Below, one piece after another: positions 1 to 6,709 of a DNA stretch of 8,451 nt. Within the stretch, counting starts at the first letter, position 1. Every line of letters begins with the position of its first letter. Location: NCBI GenBank assembly GCA_947629275.1, contig CANRDG010000081.1, forward strand, positions 1-8,451. The letters run 5' to 3'. Both the position numbers and the translations under genes were made by a program. This DNA is from an uncultured Clostridia bacterium (GTDB lineage: Bacteria > Bacillota > Clostridia > Oscillospirales > Ruminococcaceae). The notes under the pieces were generated by a model. It was not told the origin of the DNA. It was given only the letters and a program-made list of their open reading frames with translations, and ran no database searches.

Positions 1-983
1 TTTAGAATTACCTCTTTGTTCGCATCTTTTTTAAGATCTATAACAATTCTTACCTGTTCCGTCTTGTCCGATTCATCATTGACATCGTAAATGCCCTCTA
101 TCCTCTTGTCTTTAACAAGATCCGCAATGCTCTTTACAAGTTCCGCCTTGTTCACCATGTAAGGGATCTCATTTACAACTATCCTCGTCCTGCCTGCGTG
201 TTCTTCAAAACTCGTCTTTGAGCGCAGTATAAGCTTGCCCTTGCCGGTTGCGTATGCAGCCCTTATGCCGCTCCTGCCCATAATAATGCCGCCTGTCGGG
301 AAATCCGGTCCCTTTATGCACTCCATAAGGTCATAAAGAGACGCGTCCGGGTTTTCCATAAGCAGGTCAATTGCATCTACAACTTCCGAAAGATTATGCG
401 GCGGAATGTTCGTCGCCATACCAACTGCAATACCAACAGAACCGTTGCACAAAAGCTGCGGAAACCTCGAAGGCAGTACCACAGGCTCTTTCAGACGGTC
501 GTCATAGTTGGGCATAAAGTCAACAGTCTCTTTGTCAATGTCCGCCAGCATCTCTAAAGATAGCTTTGACATTCTCGACTCCGTGTAACGATATGCAGCA
601 GGCGGATCTCTATCCAGCGAACCGAAGTTTCCATGACCGTCAACAAGCGGGTATCTCAAAGAGAAATCCTGCGCCAGTCTTACCATAGCATCATAAACCG
701 ACGCGTCACCGTGAGGGTGGTATCTACCCAGCACAGAACCTACCGTGTCAGCGCACTTTCTGTAAGGCGTGTTCGGCAGCAGCTTGTTTTCATACATAGT
801 GTAAAGTATCCTGCGGTGAACAGGTTTCAGCCCGTCGCGCACATCGGGCAGCGCACGAGAGATTATTACCGACATCGAGTATTGCAGGAACGAATTTTTC
901 ATTTCCTTTTCAATATCGGTCTCCACTATATTTTCTACAAACGGCTCGTCCGAAATATGATGTTCATTGTTTTTTGCACTCAA
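1..983 (-). CDS. gyrA: DNA gyrase subunit A, N-terminal part (3' end outside window)
   Basis: GyrA is the breakage-reunion subunit of the A2B2 gyrase, which introduces negative supercoils. About 327 codons are visible. The translation runs from an EKEMKNSFLQYSMSVI core through RALPDVRDGL to the quinolone-resistance segment YHPHGDASVYDA. The active-site tyrosine lies in AAYRYTES at codon 133 (585-587), equivalent to E. coli Tyr122. Further on are GIAVGMATNIPPHNL and, at the window edge, VRIVIDLKKDANKEVIL, so the tower and C-terminal pinwheel domains are missing. I chose TTG at 981-983 as start because it gives the usual 20-25 residues before EKEM. It sits 11 nt after an AGGAG. An in-frame GTG at 990-992 is only 2 nt from that AGGAG and is less likely. 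No ATG gives a full-length N-terminus. Codon 94, equivalent to E. coli Ser83, is Ala. The gene begins 33 nt after the upstream membrane-protein gene and is probably co-transcribed with it. Confidence 0.96.
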   Translation of the reverse strand, partial: MSAKNNEHHISDEPFVENIVETDIEKEMKNSFLQYSMSVIISRALPDVRDGLKPVHRRILYTMYENKLLPNTPYRKCADTVGSVLGRYHPHGDASVYDAMVRLAQDFSLRYPLVDGHGNFGSLDRDPPAAYRYTESRMSKLSLEMLADIDKETVDFMPNYDDRLKEPVVLPSRFPQLLCNGSVGIAVGMATNIPPHNLSEVVDAIDLLMENPDASLYDLMECIKGPDFPTGGIIMGRSGIRAAYATGKGKLILRSKTSFEEHAGRTRIVVNEIPYMVNKAELVKSIADLVKDKRIEGIYDVNDESDKTEQVRIVIDLKKDANKEVIL

Positions 984-994
984 AATTATCACTA

Positions 995-999
995 CTCCT
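995..999 (-). promoter_or_regulatory. gyrA Shine-Dalgarno site (AGGAG)
   Basis: The minus strand reads AGGAG here. It is the only good ribosome-binding sequence upstream of gyrA and lies 11 nt before the TTG chosen as start. The spacing is longer than ideal for TTG and far too short (2 nt) for the in-frame GTG at 990-992, so the start remains uncertain by three codons. Confidence 0.55.
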
Positions 1000-1016
1000 G
1001 TCGCCGCGACTATTCA

Positions 1017-1661
1017 TCACAGCTTTTTTATATCTTTGAATTTCTTTTCAAATACCTCTTTTACAGCGCTTTTCTGCGCCTCTGTCAGCGCCCTTTTCGG
1101 CAATACGTGAAAGGTCTCTTTCGTCACAAAAACCATATACAGCTCGTCATTTTCTACAAGCCTTATCCCGTCCTGCCCAAAAGTATACCTGCTCGGCGGT
1201 GGCTTCAGCCTTCCCATAACTTCTTCATCGCCGTCCTCGTCGCCGTTTACTTCTCGTGCGGTTTGAACGTCCTCCTGCGGTATAATTGTCTCTATCTCAA
1301 AACCTTTTTCGTAAATACTAAGAATATACCTGTCGTCTTTCAGCACTTCCAAAGCCGTAAGCAGCATTTTGCGTATGCGGTATTGATTGAGCCATACCAC
1401 CGCCGCAAAGGCTATGCATATCACCATAAGCCCCCACGCTATGCTGTCGCCCTTGCCGCTTATTATCTGTATCGCGAATGACAAAGCCACCAGCCCAAAC
1501 AGCGCCGACGTAATTATGTTTCTTTTCAGCGTGTACAGCCTTTGAAATATCCTGAAAGCCCTGTCTTCTTCTTCAAGAGTTATGTCGTATTCTATACGCT
1601 CCAAAAGCTTTCCCATATCTTCATTTTGTACCGCATTTTCCGTTATCTCAATGTTTTCCAT
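1017..1661 (-). CDS. YcxB-like two-helix membrane protein of unknown function
   Basis: This 214-residue protein has an acidic N-terminus (about 1-33), then two hydrophobic helices at about 49-67 and 72-91 joined by the short loop SGKGD. A mostly soluble C-terminal domain follows. The C-terminal end (YMVFVTKETFHVLPKRALT, then a charged helix) resembles the YcxB-like family, where a strand pair and a 'PKRA' turn close a small PH-like domain. That assignment is from memory of the family and is moderate. The helical hairpin predicts a membrane protein with both ends on the same side. A Glu/Asp-rich stretch (NGDEDGDEEV) interrupts the soluble domain. The ATG lies 14 nt after the gyrB stop, and I see no strong Shine-Dalgarno sequence in that gap, so translation may depend on coupling to gyrB. 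gyrA follows 33 nt downstream. The function is unknown, and its place between the gyrase genes does not show that it acts on gyrase. Confidence 0.85.
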   Translation of the reverse strand: MENIEITENAVQNEDMGKLLERIEYDITLEEEDRAFRIFQRLYTLKRNIITSALFGLVALSFAIQIISGKGDSIAWGLMVICIAFAAVVWLNQYRIRKMLLTALEVLKDDRYILSIYEKGFEIETIIPQEDVQTAREVNGDEDGDEEVMGRLKPPPSRYTFGQDGIRLVENDELYMVFVTKETFHVLPKRALTEAQKSAVKEVFEKKFKDIKKL

Positions 1662-1675
1662 ACTATCTTATATGC

Positions 1676-3736
1676 TTATATATCAAGATTTTCAGCAAAT
1701 CTTGCGTTTTTCTCAATGAACTCTCTCCTCGGCTGAACTTTGTCCCCCATGAGTATAGTGAATATCTCGTCCGCCTTGACCGCGTCTTCCATAGTCACTT
1801 TAAGCATTATCCTCGTTTCGGGGTTCATAGTCGTGTCCCACAGCTGCTGCGAATCCATCTCACCAAGACCCTTGTATCTCTGCACATCGACTTTAACGTT
1901 CGGATCTCCGCCGCTCAATTGTGCAATATACTTGTCTCTCTCCGCTTCGTTGAACGCATAGTGCTTCTCCCTGCCGCGCTTGCATTCAAACAGCGGCGGC
2001 TGCGCTATAAATACATGACCCTCTTCAATAAGCGGTCTCATGTATCTGAAGAAGAATGTCAAAAGAAGCGTTCTTATGTGTGAACCGTCAACATCGGCAT
2101 CAGCCATTATAATAACTTTGGCGTATCTCAGCTTCGTTATGTCAAAATCCTCGCCTATTCCCGTGCCTAAAGCAAGTACCACGGGCGCAAGTTTGTCGTT
2201 GTTGTATACCTTGTCAATGCGCGATTTTTCAACGTTGAGCATCTTGCCCCACAGCGGCAGTATCGCCTGAAAACGCCTGTCTCTGCCGCCCTTGGCCGAG
2301 CCGCCTGCCGAGTCTCCCTCAACGATGTATATCTCGGTTCTGTCCGTGCCCTTTTCTGAGCAATCCGAAAGTTTTCCCGGCAAAGAATTTGAACTCAGCG
2401 GAGTTTTGCGCCTTGCTTCTTCTCTGGCTTTTTTGGCAGCCTCTCTCGCCCTCTGCGCCTGTAATGCCTTGTCGAAAATTATCCTCGAAGCCTCCGGGTT
2501 TTCCTGCAAAAAGTCCATCAGCTTGTCCATTACCAGCTTTTCAACAAACGGTCTCACTTCAGGGTTGCCAAGCCTTCCCTTCGTCTGACCCTCAAATTCG
2601 CAGTTTGTAAGCTTAACCGAAACGATAGCCGTCAATCCCTCGCAAACGTCCTTTTCTTCCAGCTTCGGCGCGCCCTCTTTGAGAATATCGAACCTCCTGC
2701 CGTAGTCGTTCAGCGTTTTAACAAGTCCTTTTCTGAATCCGTTCTCATGCGTTCCGCCGTCGGGCGTGTGTATGTTGTTTGCAAACGACATTATTATTTC
2801 ATTGTAAGAATCATTGTATTGCAGCGCAATTTCAGCATACATATCTCCCTTTATCCCGTTGAGATATATAACATTCTCGGTCAGCGCCTCGTAGCCTCTC
2901 GTGTTGTGAATGTGCGTCACAAATTCCCTTATACCGCCCTCATAGTGCAGCGTTTCACCCTGAATGTTTTCCTTGTCACGCCTGTCTGTAAATACTATCT
3001 TTATGCCTGCGTTCAGAAACGCCTGTTCTCTCAGCCTTTTGAGAAGTATGTCATATTCATATACGGTAGTTTCCTGAAAGATCTCCGGGTCAGCCTTGAA
3101 CATAACGGTAGTGCCCGTCTTGTCCGTCTCGCCGATTATCTTCATTTCTTCGCTGTACTTGCCGCGTTCAAATCTCTGAAAATGTATATTCTTTCCGTCG
3201 TATACCGTAAGCTCCAGCCACTCAGAAAGCGCATTAACAACAGAAGCGCCAACACCGTGCAGTCCTCCTGCGACCTTGTATCCGCCGCCGCCGAATTTTC
3301 CGCCCGCGTGCAAAACGGTGTATACCACAGTCGCAGCCGAAATACCCTCTGTCGGGTGTATGCCCGTAGGTATGCCTCTGCCGTTGTCCGAAACTCTTAT
3401 TATATCTCCTTCCAGAATATCAACGGTTATCTCGCTGCAATATCCTGCAAGTGCCTCGTCTATCGAGTTGTCAACTATCTCATATACCAGATGATGCAGA
3501 CCCCTAGGGCCCGTCGAGCCGATGTACATACCCGGTCTTATCCTTACCGCTTCCAGCCCCTCGAGTACCTGTATCTGGCTTTCATCGTAAACATTGCTCT
3601 CATCAACGGTCGAGATCTTCCCTTCCGTCTCGTTTATCTGCTGTTCGTTCAGCTCTTTCAGAATTTTTACAGCATCTACATTCTCTGCATTCTCAATGTT
3701 CCCTACGTTTTCTCCGTTTTTCTTGTCCGATAACAT
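1676..3736 (-). CDS. gyrB: DNA gyrase subunit B, with extended N-terminus
   Basis: GyrB is the ATPase subunit of gyrase. The GHKL ATPase domain shows EIVDNSIDEA (Glu86 and Asn90, equivalent to E. coli Glu42 and Asn46), VSDNGRGIP (Asp117, E. coli Asp73) and the ATP lid GGLHGVGASVVNAL near 157-169. The transducer domain follows. The TOPRIM domain carries EGDSAGGSAKGG (Glu473) and ADADVDGSH (Asp546, Asp548), the metal-binding acidic residues. The end is the usual QRYKGLGEM...PRREFIEKNA region. The protein is 686 residues, about 44-45 longer than typical before the YDESQIQVLEGLEAVR start of the family. The residue offset to E. coli is 44 in the ATPase domain, so the extra length is N-terminal; TOPRIM carries no large E. 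coli-type insertion. The ATG is supported by AAGGAG 8 nt upstream. remB ends 39 nt upstream, so gyrB probably belongs to the dnaN-gyrA transcript. Confidence 0.98.
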   Translation of the reverse strand: MLSDKKNGENVGNIENAENVDAVKILKELNEQQINETEGKISTVDESNVYDESQIQVLEGLEAVRIRPGMYIGSTGPRGLHHLVYEIVDNSIDEALAGYCSEITVDILEGDIIRVSDNGRGIPTGIHPTEGISAATVVYTVLHAGGKFGGGGYKVAGGLHGVGASVVNALSEWLELTVYDGKNIHFQRFERGKYSEEMKIIGETDKTGTTVMFKADPEIFQETTVYEYDILLKRLREQAFLNAGIKIVFTDRRDKENIQGETLHYEGGIREFVTHIHNTRGYEALTENVIYLNGIKGDMYAEIALQYNDSYNEIIMSFANNIHTPDGGTHENGFRKGLVKTLNDYGRRFDILKEGAPKLEEKDVCEGLTAIVSVKLTNCEFEGQTKGRLGNPEVRPFVEKLVMDKLMDFLQENPEASRIIFDKALQAQRAREAAKKAREEARRKTPLSSNSLPGKLSDCSEKGTDRTEIYIVEGDSAGGSAKGGRDRRFQAILPLWGKMLNVEKSRIDKVYNNDKLAPVVLALGTGIGEDFDITKLRYAKVIIMADADVDGSHIRTLLLTFFFRYMRPLIEEGHVFIAQPPLFECKRGREKHYAFNEAERDKYIAQLSGGDPNVKVDVQRYKGLGEMDSQQLWDTTMNPETRIMLKVTMEDAVKADEIFTILMGDKVQPRREFIEKNARFAENLDI

Positions 3737-3744
3737 GACCTACG

Positions 3745-3750
3745 CTCCTT
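3745..3750 (-). promoter_or_regulatory. gyrB Shine-Dalgarno site (AAGGAG)
   Basis: The minus strand reads AAGGAG 8 nt before the ATG at 3734-3736. This near-ideal site fixes the start and so makes the N-terminal extension of GyrB real rather than an over-long open frame. Confidence 0.8.
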
Positions 3751-3775
3751 AATTCTTCTTAAAACTTCTAAATAC

Positions 3776-4072
3776 TTATATACTATTTTTATTTATATCA
3801 ACAGTATTTTCAACTGCATTGTTTCTTTTCATTCGCTTGTATAACGTCGCACACGCCAGCTGTGAAATATATACCCTCTCCGTCAGCTGCTCGTCAAAGC
3901 ATACAATAAAACTTTTCGGCAAATCAAAAGTCGTGTATATAACTCTTTTCAGCTTCTCCGCGTTTGCAAGATATTCTTTAGTACTCTTTGAAATTGACGT
4001 ATTTTCAATATCGAATATCCCCACTATCTCGCTCGTTCTCACACTGTACCCGTTTCCTATATGAAGATACAT
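3776..4072 (-). CDS. remB: DUF370 regulator RemB/YaaB
   Basis: This 98-residue protein belongs to the RemA/RemB (DUF370) family, small DNA-binding regulators linked to matrix and biofilm genes in B. subtilis. The N-terminus MYLHIGNGYSVRTSEIVGIF matches the B. subtilis YaaB pattern (M-Y-I/L-H-x-G ... IVGIFD). The middle KSFIVCFDEQLTERVYISQL and the SxxTLYKRM-type end also fit. It is longer than B. subtilis YaaB, mainly through an Asn-rich tail after KRMKRNN that looks disordered. The ATG is separated from the recF stop by one nucleotide, with a modest AGGA upstream inside the end of recF, so translation is probably coupled. It sits between recF and gyrB, as in Bacilli. No target genes can be inferred from this window. 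Confidence 0.9.
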   Translation of the reverse strand: MYLHIGNGYSVRTSEIVGIFDIENTSISKSTKEYLANAEKLKRVIYTTFDLPKSFIVCFDEQLTERVYISQLACATLYKRMKRNNAVENTVDINKNSI

Positions 4073-4073
4073 A

Positions 4074-5195
4074 TTATCCTGCCGCTTTCTTTACCTTTCC
4101 GTTTTCAATGCAGTATACCTTGCCGTTTGAGAGAATTGAAGACCTCTCGCAGCAGGTTATAAATATCTGCATTTTTTTTATTTTAGAAATAACATATTCC
4201 TGCCTGCTCCTGTCAAGCTCGCTCAAAATATCGTCAAGCAGTATCACAGGCGGATCGTCCGTTTCTTTCGTCAGTATATACCCCTGCGCCAGTTTCAGTA
4301 TCAAAGCAATGCTCCTGTGCTGTCCCTGCGATGCAAAATCCCTAGCATACAGCCCGTTCAGCCGCGCAATAAGGTCGTCCCTGTGAACTCCCACCTGCGT
4401 AAAACCGCTCTTTATGTCAATATCCAGATTTTTACGCACAGCATCGTAATATTCTTTTGCCATTGCCTCCGCGTAATCTGTCCTGCCCTCTAAATTATCA
4501 AACACAGTTGACTGATATTGCAGCGTAAGCTTTTCTTTTCCTTTTGAGATCTCATCATATAAAGGCGCTGCGAACTGCTCTAGTTCCTTAACGTAATTAT
4601 ACCGCAGCATTGAAATATACGCCCCGAGCCTTGAAAGCTGCGTATCAAAAATATCCAGCATTTCAACGTCCGCGCCGCCGAAAGCAATGTTTTTCAAAAG
4701 AGCGTTTCTCTGCTGCAGTACATTTTCATACTTCGCCACAACCGATGAATACGAAAGCTTCACCTGCGATACCGAAAGATCCATAAAACTGCGCCTTATA
4801 TCCGGCGAACCCTTTGAAAGCTCCAGATCCTCCGGCGTGAACACCACGCATTTCAACCTGCCGAACAGCTGCGCCATATTCTTCACTTTTACGCCGTTTA
4901 CAGTAATTTTCTTGTCCTTGTAATTCTGCTTCAGCGCCCCTGCGTAAATAGTCTGCTCTCTTTCTCCGTCGTTATATTTAAGCTCTATCGAAAACTTTTC
5001 CTTGTCAAAACCTATAATGTCCCTGTCTTTTGTGCTGCGAAAGCTCCTCACGCCGCTGCATATCCATATCGCCTCAATAAGATTAGTCTTTCCCTGCGCG
5101 TTTTCACCGTAAAAAATGTTAGTTTTTCCGTCAGGTCTTATCTCAACATTTTCAAGATTTTTATATCCGTCAATTTTCAGCGACGTTATCCTCAT
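4074..5195 (-). CDS. recF: DNA replication and repair protein RecF
   Basis: RecF is an SMC-like ATPase without long coiled coils. It binds gapped DNA at stalled forks and helps RecO/RecR load RecA. The 373 residues match the usual length. The Walker A motif GENAQGKT is at 30-37, after the family opening LKIDGYKNLENVEI. The central LSKGSPDIRRSFMDL is characteristic of RecF. The ABC-type signature is SQGQHRSIALILKLAQ, and Walker B with D-loop is VILLDDILSELD (Asp321, Asp322). All ATPase elements are intact. The start codon overlaps the yaaA stop by 4 nt (ATGA), a sign of translational coupling. The stop is followed after 1 nt by remB. Confidence 0.98.
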   Translation of the reverse strand: MRITSLKIDGYKNLENVEIRPDGKTNIFYGENAQGKTNLIEAIWICSGVRSFRSTKDRDIIGFDKEKFSIELKYNDGEREQTIYAGALKQNYKDKKITVNGVKVKNMAQLFGRLKCVVFTPEDLELSKGSPDIRRSFMDLSVSQVKLSYSSVVAKYENVLQQRNALLKNIAFGGADVEMLDIFDTQLSRLGAYISMLRYNYVKELEQFAAPLYDEISKGKEKLTLQYQSTVFDNLEGRTDYAEAMAKEYYDAVRKNLDIDIKSGFTQVGVHRDDLIARLNGLYARDFASQGQHRSIALILKLAQGYILTKETDDPPVILLDDILSELDRSRQEYVISKIKKMQIFITCCERSSILSNGKVYCIENGKVKKAAG

Positions 5196-5413
5196 TTCAC
5201 CACTACCAGCTCGGTATCTATCTCAGGAACATATACCCTGTTTTCTTCTCTTATCTTCTTGCCCCTCATAAGGCACACTTCGCCGTCTACCTGTATTCTC
5301 CCCTGCGCTATTATCTCTTTCGCGTCTGCGCCCGAAAGCGCAAGCCCCGAAAATTTCAACAGCTGATCCAGCTTTATGTATTCGGTAGTTATCTTTATTT
5401 CGGCTGTTTTCAT
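5192..5413 (-). CDS. yaaA: S4-domain protein YaaA (RlbA-type)
   Basis: This 73-residue protein is almost entirely an S4 RNA-binding fold. The N-terminal strand EIKITTEYIKLDQLLKF leads into the S4 helix pair GADAKEIIAQGRIQVDG, followed by KKIREENRVYVP. This is the small S4 protein found between dnaN and recF throughout Firmicutes, thought to be ribosome-associated. A role is inferred from family and position only. It starts 4 nt after the dnaN stop, with a weak AGGG upstream, and its TGA overlaps the recF ATG. It is thus tightly embedded in the operon. No catalytic domain is present. Confidence 0.93.
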   Translation of the reverse strand: MKTAEIKITTEYIKLDQLLKFSGLALSGADAKEIIAQGRIQVDGEVCLMRGKKIREENRVYVPEIDTELVVVK

Positions 5414-5417
5414 AATA

Positions 5418-6524
5418 TCAACCCTGTAATCTCATTGGCAAAACAAGATATGTATACTCTTCTCCGCCGTTTGCAGGTACCATTTTCAGCGGCAGCTGGC
5501 TTCCGTTAAAAAGCATTTTTACCTTTTCATCTCCTGCCGCTTTCAGTGTATCGAGCATATACCTGCAATTAAAGCCTATTTTCAGCATAGGACCCGTAAT
5601 TTCCGCATCTATGGTATCATTTATGTTTCCTATAGACGTAGAGCACGAAATATCTATCTTTCCGTTTTCAAACAAAAACTTTACCGGGCTGTTCATTCTC
5701 TCATTTATTAAAAGCATCGCCCTGTCAAGGGATTCGATAAGCTTTTTGGTCTCCACCGTTACCGTAATAGCGCTCTCTGTCGGTATAGCCTTTTTATAAG
5801 GGTGAAATTCTCCCTCCAGTATCCTTGAATACACCGTGTAGCCCGAAAACTCAAAAATAATATGTTTTCTTGCTACCTTTATCTCGCAAATGTTACCATC
5901 CTCATCTTTCAGAAGCTTTGCTATCTCGGTAAGCGTTTTTGCAGGCACTACGAACTTATATTCCTTGTCGGTCTTCATAGGCTCTGTCCTTACCGCCAGT
6001 TTGTGACCGTCCAGCGCCACCAGGTTGAAAATACCGTCTTTTATATCAAAAAGTTCACCTTTCAGTATAGGCTTCATATCCGTCTGCGCAGCTGCAAAGC
6101 AAGTCATGTTTATCATGCTTTTCAAAACAGACTGCTGCACCGAAATGCTCTCGCAATCACTTGCCGAGGGCAGCTCGGGATATTCGCTAGCAGATATAGC
6201 CGCAATATGGTATTCGGTATTGCCTCCGAGTATCTTCACCTGGAGATTATCATAAACTTCAATATCTACCGTATCGCAGCCCATTCTCTTTATTATATCC
6301 GCAAACAGACGTGAATTGAGCACAAAGCTTCCCATATCCTCAGACCTTGCTTCTATCTGCGTTTCAATACCCATTTCAAGGTCATAACCCGTCAGAGTAA
6401 GCACATTTCCCATAAGAGTAAGCTTTATACCCTCCAGACACGCAATAGTTGATTTTTCAGCCACCGCTTTGGAAACATTCGTTATCGCCTCATACAGCGT
6501 ACCCTTTTCACATATAAATCTCAT
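5418..6524 (-). CDS. dnaN: DNA polymerase III beta subunit (sliding clamp)
   Basis: The beta clamp is a ring-shaped dimer that tethers polymerase to DNA and serves as docking site for replication and repair proteins. The 368 residues are close to the usual length and should form three repeated clamp domains of about 120 residues each. Recognisable segments are MRFICEKGTLYEAI at the N-terminus, GMKPIL-type text (AAAQTDMKPILKG), LVALDGHKLAVR, FVVPAKTL and the closing TYLVLPMRL, which contributes to the partner-binding pocket. The ATG at 6522-6524 is preceded by AAGGAAG with 8-nt spacing. It is the first gene on the dnaN side of the origin, and candidate promoters lie about 90-185 nt upstream inside oriC. 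Confidence 0.98.
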   Translation of the reverse strand: MRFICEKGTLYEAITNVSKAVAEKSTIACLEGIKLTLMGNVLTLTGYDLEMGIETQIEARSEDMGSFVLNSRLFADIIKRMGCDTVDIEVYDNLQVKILGGNTEYHIAAISASEYPELPSASDCESISVQQSVLKSMINMTCFAAAQTDMKPILKGELFDIKDGIFNLVALDGHKLAVRTEPMKTDKEYKFVVPAKTLTEIAKLLKDEDGNICEIKVARKHIIFEFSGYTVYSRILEGEFHPYKKAIPTESAITVTVETKKLIESLDRAMLLINERMNSPVKFLFENGKIDISCSTSIGNINDTIDAEITGPMLKIGFNCRYMLDTLKAAGDEKVKMLFNGSQLPLKMVPANGGEEYTYLVLPMRLQG

Positions 6525-6532
6525 AACCTTAA

Positions 6533-6539
6533 CTTCCTT
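6533..6539 (-). promoter_or_regulatory. dnaN Shine-Dalgarno site (AAGGAAG)
   Basis: The minus strand reads AAGGAAG 8 nt before the dnaN ATG. It is a good match to the anti-SD sequence and confirms the start. Confidence 0.7.
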
Positions 6540-6604
6540 TCATCATTTTCATCATTCGATAATTTCAAAACTTAATTATTCATTATTCAGTAAATAAATT
6601 TATC

Positions 6605-6686
6605 AATTTAAATTATAAAAATCTTTTCACCTGTTCACAAAAAACTTTTCTCTTTTGATATCAAACAAATTAAAATTTAAATTATA
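6605..6686. repeat. Two identical 13-bp A+T direct repeats (putative unwinding element)
   Basis: The 13-mer AATTTAAATTATA occurs exactly at 6605-6617 and at 6674-6686, 69 bp apart in the same orientation. A 9-base version (AATTTAAAT) recurs at 7011-7019 against the first tandem DnaA box. In E. coli the duplex-unwinding element is built from A+T-rich 13-mers of unrelated sequence, so the length and placement are suggestive. Each copy also contains a minus-strand TATAAT, which offers a second explanation as promoter -10 elements. Confidence 0.5.
6612..6640 (-). promoter_or_regulatory. Candidate sigma-A promoter P1 for dnaN operon
   Basis: On the minus strand a perfect -10 TATAAT (6612-6617 in plus coordinates) is preceded after 17 nt by TTGTGA (6635-6640), matching TTGACA at 4 of 6 positions. 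Initiation would fall near 6605 and leave a leader of about 80 nt before dnaN. Its -10 overlaps one copy of the 13-bp origin repeat, so firing and origin melting could interfere. This is predicted from motifs only, and the A+T richness raises the false-positive risk. Confidence 0.45.
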
Positions 6687-6709
6687 GTATTAGTAATATG
6701 CTCTGTTCA
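6681..6709 (-). promoter_or_regulatory. Candidate sigma-A promoter P2 for dnaN operon
   Basis: A second minus-strand TATAAT (6681-6686) lies 17 nt downstream of TGAACA (6704-6709), matching the -35 consensus at 4 of 6 positions. Its -10 is part of the second 13-bp repeat, and its -35 overlaps a TCAAACA element. It would be repressible by any protein bound there. It is an alternative to, or tandem partner of, P1. Confidence 0.35.
6685..6699 (+). other. DnaA-trio-like element
   Basis: The plus strand reads as five triplets TAG-TAT-TAG-TAA-TAT, followed by a GC step and then a TCAAACA element. In B. subtilis the single-strand loading site is a run of 3'-GAT-5' trios, seen 5'-TAG-3' on the strand, separated from a DnaA box by a short G/C spacer. 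Orientation, order and position on the dnaN side of the boxes agree here. The match is short and could be chance in A+T-rich DNA. Confidence 0.4.

Noticed and set aside
633..1481. Long plus-strand open frame opposite gyrA and the membrane-protein gene
   Set aside because: It is antisense to two supported genes, its product is rich in Arg, Tyr and His with no recognisable motif, and it has no neighbouring plus-strand gene. It is a shadow frame.
2747..3733. 328-codon plus-strand open frame opposite gyrB
   Set aside because: It mirrors the conserved ATPase region of gyrB. Its product is low-complexity and has no known domain, so codon bias on the opposite strand explains the open frame.
6541..6600. 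CATCATT and ATTATTCA short repeats in the dnaN leader
   Set aside because: They are short A+T-rich repeats without clear phase or structure. They look like composition rather than a regulatory array or riboswitch.
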